NCBI GenBank assembly: GCA_937899715.1
Contig: CALCNX010000079.1
Span: 1 to 17,841 of the forward strand
DNA length: 17,841 nt
Origin: an uncultured bacterium
GTDB taxonomy: Bacteria; Bacteroidota; Ignavibacteria; Kapaibacteriales; UBA4661
Direction of reading: 5' to 3'
Shown: positions 14,254 to 17,841 of the stretch, one piece after another
Layout: each line of letters begins with the position of its first letter
Numbering within the stretch: the first letter of the stretch is position 1
The notes under the pieces: generated by a model
Told to the model about the DNA's origin: nothing
Seen by the model: only the letters and a program-made list of their open reading frames with translations
Databases searched by the model: none
Translations under genes and position numbers: made by a program

Positions 14254-15972
14254 TTACTCAAAAAATGTGTTTTGTACCGCAGCGTCAGTGTTTGCTTTCT
14301 TCACTCCGCGCTTCTTTGGTACTATCGGCGTGGAAGACGCTTCCGTGCTTGCTTCCGGCAAATTATCCTCGTCGTTATCCTCTTGCGGTAAATTCACAAT
14401 CGTTGCCTGTACGTTCAGCGAATAATCGTCTTTGCCGAATTCGCAGCGTCCCAAGAGCATGAGCGGGATTTTTTTGATGGTGATGTTCGGGTGTTTGCCT
14501 TTGCAAGCGCTGTCGTAGCTGCGGCAGCACACAAGCAAACTTTCGTCGTCCTTCATCTCGCCCCGCAGACGCTCCAATACTTCCACCGTGATAAACTGCG
14601 TCGTGGTGTAGATAAAATCCTTCTCCGTGCTGCGTCCTTGTTTCCAGTACACCGTTTCATGCGGGTCGTAGCGGAAGCCTTCGTGTTTTGCCATTGCTGC
14701 CGCCAGCATTTCAGCGTTGTAGCGTTCGTCTATCACCCACTGCCCGTATTTGTCTTTGCGCAAAAGGCTCGGCGCAAGGGTGTAAAAGCGGAAGCCCCCG
14801 CCGCCCCGCCAGCCTGCCGCCTCAGTGATGCCGCCCGCATCCTCACCGCGCACGACCTTCCGCAGACGCTCGTAGCAGTGCGTGTAGGCGTGTGCGCCCA
14901 GCTCTATGCCTATCCACCGCCGCCCCATTTTGTGCGCTACGGCGGCTGTGGTGCCACTGCCTAAAAACGAATCCAGCACGAGGTCGCCGGGGCTTGTGGC
15001 AAGCGTCAAAATGCGCTGCACGAGGCGTTCCGGCTTGGGGGTGGCGAAAATATCATTTGCATTTATACTTCCCGCTTCACGTTTTGCTTCTTGGTTATCA
15101 CCGACTTCATTACGAAGCCATAACGTTGTTGCAACGATACCGTCTTGTACTTCGGTAAGAAATCGCTTTAGTGCAGGAACATTACTACCATTGTTACCGA
15201 ACCAAACCCGTTCTTGGTTCAATAATTCTTGATATTTCTCCTTTGTTACAATCCAGCAGCGTCCTTTGGCTGGCATTACTTTTCGCCCAGAAGGAGTAGT
15301 AATCTCATAGATATTTTCACTGTGTCCTGTTCGAGCGTATTGCTCACCTCTTTGTCCACCTGTAAGACTGATTGTAAAATCAACATTTTTCCAAACACCA
15401 CGAGGGTCATTATCAGGATTGGAATACCGTTGATTCATTTCATCAGTTCGCGGTAAGAGATTAGGTCGCCATTTTTCTTTTACTCGTGCATAAACAAGAA
15501 TATGGTCGTGCATATCTGATAACCATACTGCATTTGCTTGGGGTGAATACTTCTTCTGCCACACCACATTTGCCACAAAATTCTGTCGTCCGAACACTTC
15601 ATCGCAGAGAACTTTGAGGTAGTGCGCTTCGTCGTCGTCAATGGAAATCCAAATCGTGCCGTCGTCCGTGAGCAAGCGGCGGAGCAGTTCCAAGCGTGGT
15701 TTGATGAGCGAGAGCCAGAGCGAATGTTCAATGCCGTCGTCGTAGTGGGCGAAGGCGTTGCCGGTGTTGTAGGGCGGGTCAATGTAGATGCACTTTACTT
15801 TGCCGGCGAAATCTTGTTCGAGTGCTTTGAGGGCGAGGAGGTTGTCGCCGTGGATGAGCATATTTCCTGTGGTTTGCGCTCCAATGCTGTGTTCGGGGTC
15901 ATGGAGGAGGATGCGAGGTTCGAGAGTGGGTTCGTGTCCTTTGCCAATCCAGGTGAGTTCGAGTTTTTGCAT
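14254..15972 (-). CDS. mod: Type III DNA methyltransferase, Mod subunit
   Basis: An adenine-N6 methyltransferase that sets the specificity of the Mod/Res complex. I place the start at the ATG at 15972 (MQKLELTWIGKG), 572 residues. A frame open to 16044 overlaps doc and adds unrelated residues, although a weak AGGA lies before it. The catalytic motif IV DPPY is at 65-68 in CIYIDPPYNTGN, and the SAM-binding motif I (VLDSFLGSGTTAAVA) comes later, the order of beta-class enzymes such as Mod. The middle (about 150-330) would be the target-recognition region. It starts 29 bases after the doc stop, in the same direction, so Doc, Mod and the downstream TA pair and Res look like one transcription unit. 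Confidence 0.92.
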   Translation of the reverse strand: MQKLELTWIGKGHEPTLEPRILLHDPEHSIGAQTTGNMLIHGDNLLALKALEQDFAGKVKCIYIDPPYNTGNAFAHYDDGIEHSLWLSLIKPRLELLRRLLTDDGTIWISIDDDEAHYLKVLCDEVFGRQNFVANVVWQKKYSPQANAVWLSDMHDHILVYARVKEKWRPNLLPRTDEMNQRYSNPDNDPRGVWKNVDFTISLTGGQRGEQYARTGHSENIYEITTPSGRKVMPAKGRCWIVTKEKYQELLNQERVWFGNNGSNVPALKRFLTEVQDGIVATTLWLRNEVGDNQEAKREAGSINANDIFATPKPERLVQRILTLATSPGDLVLDSFLGSGTTAAVAHKMGRRWIGIELGAHAYTHCYERLRKVVRGEDAGGITEAAGWRGGGGFRFYTLAPSLLRKDKYGQWVIDERYNAEMLAAAMAKHEGFRYDPHETVYWKQGRSTEKDFIYTTTQFITVEVLERLRGEMKDDESLLVCCRSYDSACKGKHPNITIKKIPLMLLGRCEFGKDDYSLNVQATIVNLPQEDNDEDNLPEASTEASSTPIVPKKRGVKKANTDAAVQNTFFE

Positions 15973-16001
15973 ATCGGTTTTGGTCAGAAAAGAGGGGTAT
16001 G

Positions 16002-16403
16002 TTACGGAGCAAAAGGCAAACGAATGACGTGAGCGCGAATCCATCGGACGAGTTCCTGCCGCGAGAATGTGCCGGAAGCAAGAGCCAAGACCATACGTTC
16101 TTGTTCGTCCACATCGGCATTCAGTGTAAAACCGTTAAAGACTAAAAACGTTTCGCACGCAGCATGAGCAATACGCTTGTTTCCGTCGGCAAAAGGATGA
16201 TTATTGATAAGCGAAAACATAAGTGCGGCGGCTTTTGTCGGTAACGTCGGATAAGCAGCTTTACCAAAGGCAGTCATTCGGGGCTGTGCAAGTGCGGATT
16301 CAAGTCCCGCCATATCACGTATGCCGGGCATACCGCCATCACGCTCAAGAAGACTCGTATGCAAGTCGAGAACAATAGAGACATCAATGTAGCGACAAAA
16401 CAT
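16002..16403 (-). CDS. doc: Doc-like Fic-family toxin (death on curing)
   Basis: A protein of 133 residues, the length of Doc. The Fic active site HPFADGNKR is at 69-77, with the catalytic H69 and the nucleotide-binding N75-K76-R77. Doc itself phosphorylates elongation factor Tu and blocks translation; other Fic enzymes AMPylate proteins. The short Doc-type layout with MPGIRDMAGLESALAQPR before the motif favours Doc. Its ATG shares a base with the stop of the preceding small gene (TAATG), the usual antitoxin-first arrangement. It directly precedes mod (29 bases). Confidence 0.9.
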   Translation of the reverse strand: MFCRYIDVSIVLDLHTSLLERDGGMPGIRDMAGLESALAQPRMTAFGKAAYPTLPTKAAALMFSLINNHPFADGNKRIAHAACETFLVFNGFTLNADVDEQERMVLALASGTFSRQELVRWIRAHVIRLPFAP

Positions 16404-16627
16404 TAGGCAAGTCGTTTGTAGAGTTCTTTATTTTTTTCAAGAACATAGTTTTTGATGTTCGCATAGTTTTTTGTTGCGGTGCTGACGGTCTCATCGCTTT
16501 TTGGCTGCGCTTTAGCTCGGCGCGTTACAGTGACGGTTTGGGCTGAGGATTGCGTATTGGCAGGAGTTTGTTCAGGCTTCCGTGACCGTTTTGGCGTGGT
16601 AGTCGAAGATAATGTTGTTGTTGCCAT
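16403..16627 (-). CDS. Small basic protein before doc, possible antitoxin
   Basis: A protein of 74 residues in the antitoxin position, with its stop overlapping the doc start. It is low in complexity: a Thr/Ser/Lys/Pro-rich first 50 residues, then NYANIKNYVLEKNKELYKRLA, a short helix. It does not look like Phd, which has a folded N-terminal DNA-binding domain and a longer C-terminal arm. It may neutralise Doc through the terminal helix, or the true antitoxin may be another protein. The 31-base promoter-like repeat lies 44 bases upstream. Confidence 0.6.
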   Translation of the reverse strand: MATTTLSSTTTPKRSRKPEQTPANTQSSAQTVTVTRRAKAQPKSDETVSTATKNYANIKNYVLEKNKELYKRLA

Positions 16628-16670
16628 AGTGCGAAGAGAGAATGTATCGAACGTTGTTGCGGTAATGAAG

Positions 16671-16701
16671 TCAAACTACTGATTTTTCGGGTGTTTTCAA
16701 A
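16671..16701 (-). promoter_or_regulatory. 31-base promoter-like repeat, copy A
   Basis: An exact duplicate of 17087-17117. On the minus strand it begins TTTGAAAACACC and ends CAGTAGTTTGA. A TTTG at the start and TAGTTTG near the end are 19 bases apart, close to the Bacteroidota -33/-7 arrangement, although the -7 box is one base shorter than TAnnTTTG. It lies 44 bases before the small gene that precedes doc and would drive the doc-mod-TA-res run. Confidence 0.5.
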
Positions 16702-16747
16702 GAAGCACACGTAACAATAAACGAAGCAAACTCTGCCGGAATAGTAT

Positions 16748-17047
16748 TCATGCGGTAAGATTATGAGCATCACGGGAAAAACCTTCTTTGGCAGCAATGG
16801 CGGCTTCCCAATCCATGCCGTCATCCTCACGCTCGAAGAGTGAGGGCGACGATAGTTCGTGGAATTGCGCACAAAACTCGTTGTAGCTCATGCCGTATTT
16901 TTGTTCGTAGGCACTAATACGCCGCTCATAATCGGCAATTTGCTGCTCCACAAGGCGTAGTGCTTGCTCACGAGCAAAGGACAGTACGTCGGAGTACCCG
17001 AATCCACGAATCGTATCGGTGAGAGTTTGTTCTTGCAGTACGCTCAT
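16748..17047 (-). CDS. Orphan TumA-like antitoxin
   Basis: I use the ATG at 17047 (MSVLQEQTLTD), giving 99 residues; a GTG-started extension to 17086 has no support. The protein is helical, with QIADYERRISAYEQKYGMSYNEFCAQF followed by EREDDGMDWEAAIAAKE. This is the same pattern as the tumA product at 10080-10379: a helix, E-x-K/R-Y-x-x-S, then D-D-x-x-x-W. Antitoxins of this kind normally sit next to a DUF6516 toxin. Here no such toxin follows; the next genes are the small protein and doc. It could be an antitoxin that has lost its toxin or one that protects against TumE in trans. Confidence 0.65.
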   Translation of the reverse strand: MSVLQEQTLTDTIRGFGYSDVLSFAREQALRLVEQQIADYERRISAYEQKYGMSYNEFCAQFHELSSPSLFEREDDGMDWEAAIAAKEGFSRDAHNLTA

Positions 17048-17086
17048 AGTCTTGTCCAAAAATCGTTTTGAACGGAAATTATGCAC

Positions 17087-17117
17087 TCAAACTACTGATT
17101 TTTCGGGTGTTTTCAAA
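17087..17117 (-). promoter_or_regulatory. 31-base promoter-like repeat, copy B
   Basis: Identical to 16671-16701 and 40 bases before the orphan antitoxin start. The flanking sequence is not conserved, so the repeat is limited to the promoter-like block. Confidence 0.5.
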
Positions 17118-17148
17118 CAACAAAACAAAGGCTTACTCCTACGCAAAC

Positions 17149-17841
17149 CTAGATAATTCGCCACTGCACGGTGAAGAGTTCCCGTACGTGCAGTTGTTGG
17201 TTAATCTCTTTTTCTAAATCGTCCAAGAGTGTTTTTTTCTGCCGTGCAATATCTGTTTGTGCTTGGAACTGCTCGCGCTGTAAGTCATTGGAACGCTGTT
17301 GCAATTCTTGAATCCCGCGCTGGGCAGCAATTTTTTCTGCGGCGGTAGTGATGCCCTTCATTTCTCCTTTGCGAAGTTTGATGAGGTCTTTGATGCTTTT
17401 CATCTGAAGTGTATAAGCACTGAGCGCGTCGTCTTCCCATGTATCTAATTTTTCAACACCTTTAGAATCATAACTATTTGCTGCTTTACCTATAACAGGT
17501 AATTCTAATTCAGCTTTAGCTTCTTCCATATTAAATAATGTTTTAGGTGTATATTTAAACCCATCGGACATCATGCGTTTTAATGTAAGAGTTCTACCTA
17601 TTTCACAAAGTAAATAATTATTATAAATACCATACGGGTTATATTGTTGTACAGATTCCATAAAATTAATTTGTTCTTCTCCGCCTTTACAATAACATAT
17701 AACAGGACCTCGAGTTTCATCAAAATATTTTTTGTATGCTGGTTCATCTTTAACTACATGAAAAAATTGCTCTAGTTTATTTTCTTTTTTATTTTGACCC
17801 ATGTGGTCAAAAACTTCATTGTCCGGATTATAAACAGCTAC
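17149..17841 (-). CDS. Chimeric frame: ATP-grasp-like part joined to a helicase C-terminus (runs off right edge)
   Basis: The frame stays open to the window edge, so its start is outside. From 17841 to about 17440 the translation reads like an ATP-grasp protein (KRMMSDGFKYTPKTLF, then LPVIGKAANSYDSKGVEK) and is strikingly AT-rich, with TTA Leu, AGA Arg and GGT Gly codons unlike its neighbours. From about 17440 to the stop it changes to window-like composition: DDALSAYTLQMKSIKDLIKL, then a coiled coil (about 70 residues), ending LHVRELFTVQWRII. That tail resembles the C-terminal coiled coil of SNF2-type helicases. The switch falls at EKLDTWEDD (17430-17457), a string that suits both families. 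I read this as a chimera, either natural or an assembly artefact. Confidence 0.55.
   Translation of the reverse strand, partial: VAVYNPDNEVFDHMGQNKKENKLEQFFHVVKDEPAYKKYFDETRGPVICYCKGGEEQINFMESVQQYNPYGIYNNYLLCEIGRTLTLKRMMSDGFKYTPKTLFNMEEAKAELELPVIGKAANSYDSKGVEKLDTWEDDALSAYTLQMKSIKDLIKLRKGEMKGITTAAEKIAAQRGIQELQQRSNDLQREQFQAQTDIARQKKTLLDDLEKEINQQLHVRELFTVQWRII

Noticed and set aside
1..17841. CRISPR array, tRNA or rRNA genes
   Set aside because: The only regular repeats are the iterons, which have no unique spacers of constant length, and I found no cloverleaf or rRNA-like stretch.

Overview
This window looks like most or all of a small circular plasmid from the Bacteroidota/Chlorobiota branch, carrying mainly defence and stabilisation genes. 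The lineage call is moderate. It rests on promoter-like TATATTTG boxes (Bacteroidota -7 consensus TAnnTTTG) upstream of rep and of two other minus-strand units, on weak or absent Shine-Dalgarno sites at many starts, and on the overall style of the proteins. Almost every gene is on the minus strand; the one clear exception is an HTH gene at 2898-3377.

Layout in coordinate order. 1-47: N-terminus of a SNF2-type helicase running off the left edge. 65-622: ankyrin-repeat protein. 649-1752: YhcG/DUF1016 nuclease-like protein. 1798-2001: small unknown. 2025-2717: serine recombinase. 2898-3377: HigA-like HTH regulator on the plus strand. 3544-3591: 9-bp periodic repeat. 3701-3949: internally deleted IS1-family element whose end supplies the parB stop codon. 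3937-6420: rep-parA-parB operon with overlapping genes. 6437-6614: seven 21-bp iterons, followed by an AT-rich tract and a promoter overlapping an inverted repeat (origin and probable Rep operator). 6981-7622: second serine recombinase. 7743-7928: small charged protein. 7975-9324: zinc-finger RadA/RecA-like ATPase. 9568-9674 and 10533-10641: two copies of a structured leader element with compensatory base changes. 9698-10379: TumA/TumE-type toxin-antitoxin pair. 10863-16627: one compact run holding Res, a PemK/MazF-type pair, Mod, Doc and a small partner, i.e. a type III restriction-modification operon with two toxin modules built in. 16748-17047: orphan TumA-like antitoxin. 17149-17841: a chimeric reading frame.

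The right-edge frame is odd. Its last part (17149 to about 17440) looks like the C-terminus of a SNF2-type helicase, while the left edge holds the N-terminus of such a helicase on the same strand. Joined as a circle, these would be the two ends of one gene. The sequence between them (about 17440-17841) is visibly AT-rich, uses different codons and reads like an ATP-grasp protein. The window is therefore probably a nearly complete plasmid whose helicase gene was cut by linearisation, with foreign sequence fused on by misassembly or recombination.

Working together, iterons, Rep, ParA and ParB would replicate and segregate the plasmid, and the serine recombinases could resolve multimers. The toxin-antitoxin pairs and the Mod/Res system would penalise plasmid loss. 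Mod/Res, the helicase and the DUF1016 protein are candidates for defence against incoming DNA. The most novel signal is the duplicated leader element at 9568-9674 and 10533-10641, whose stems are conserved by paired changes.
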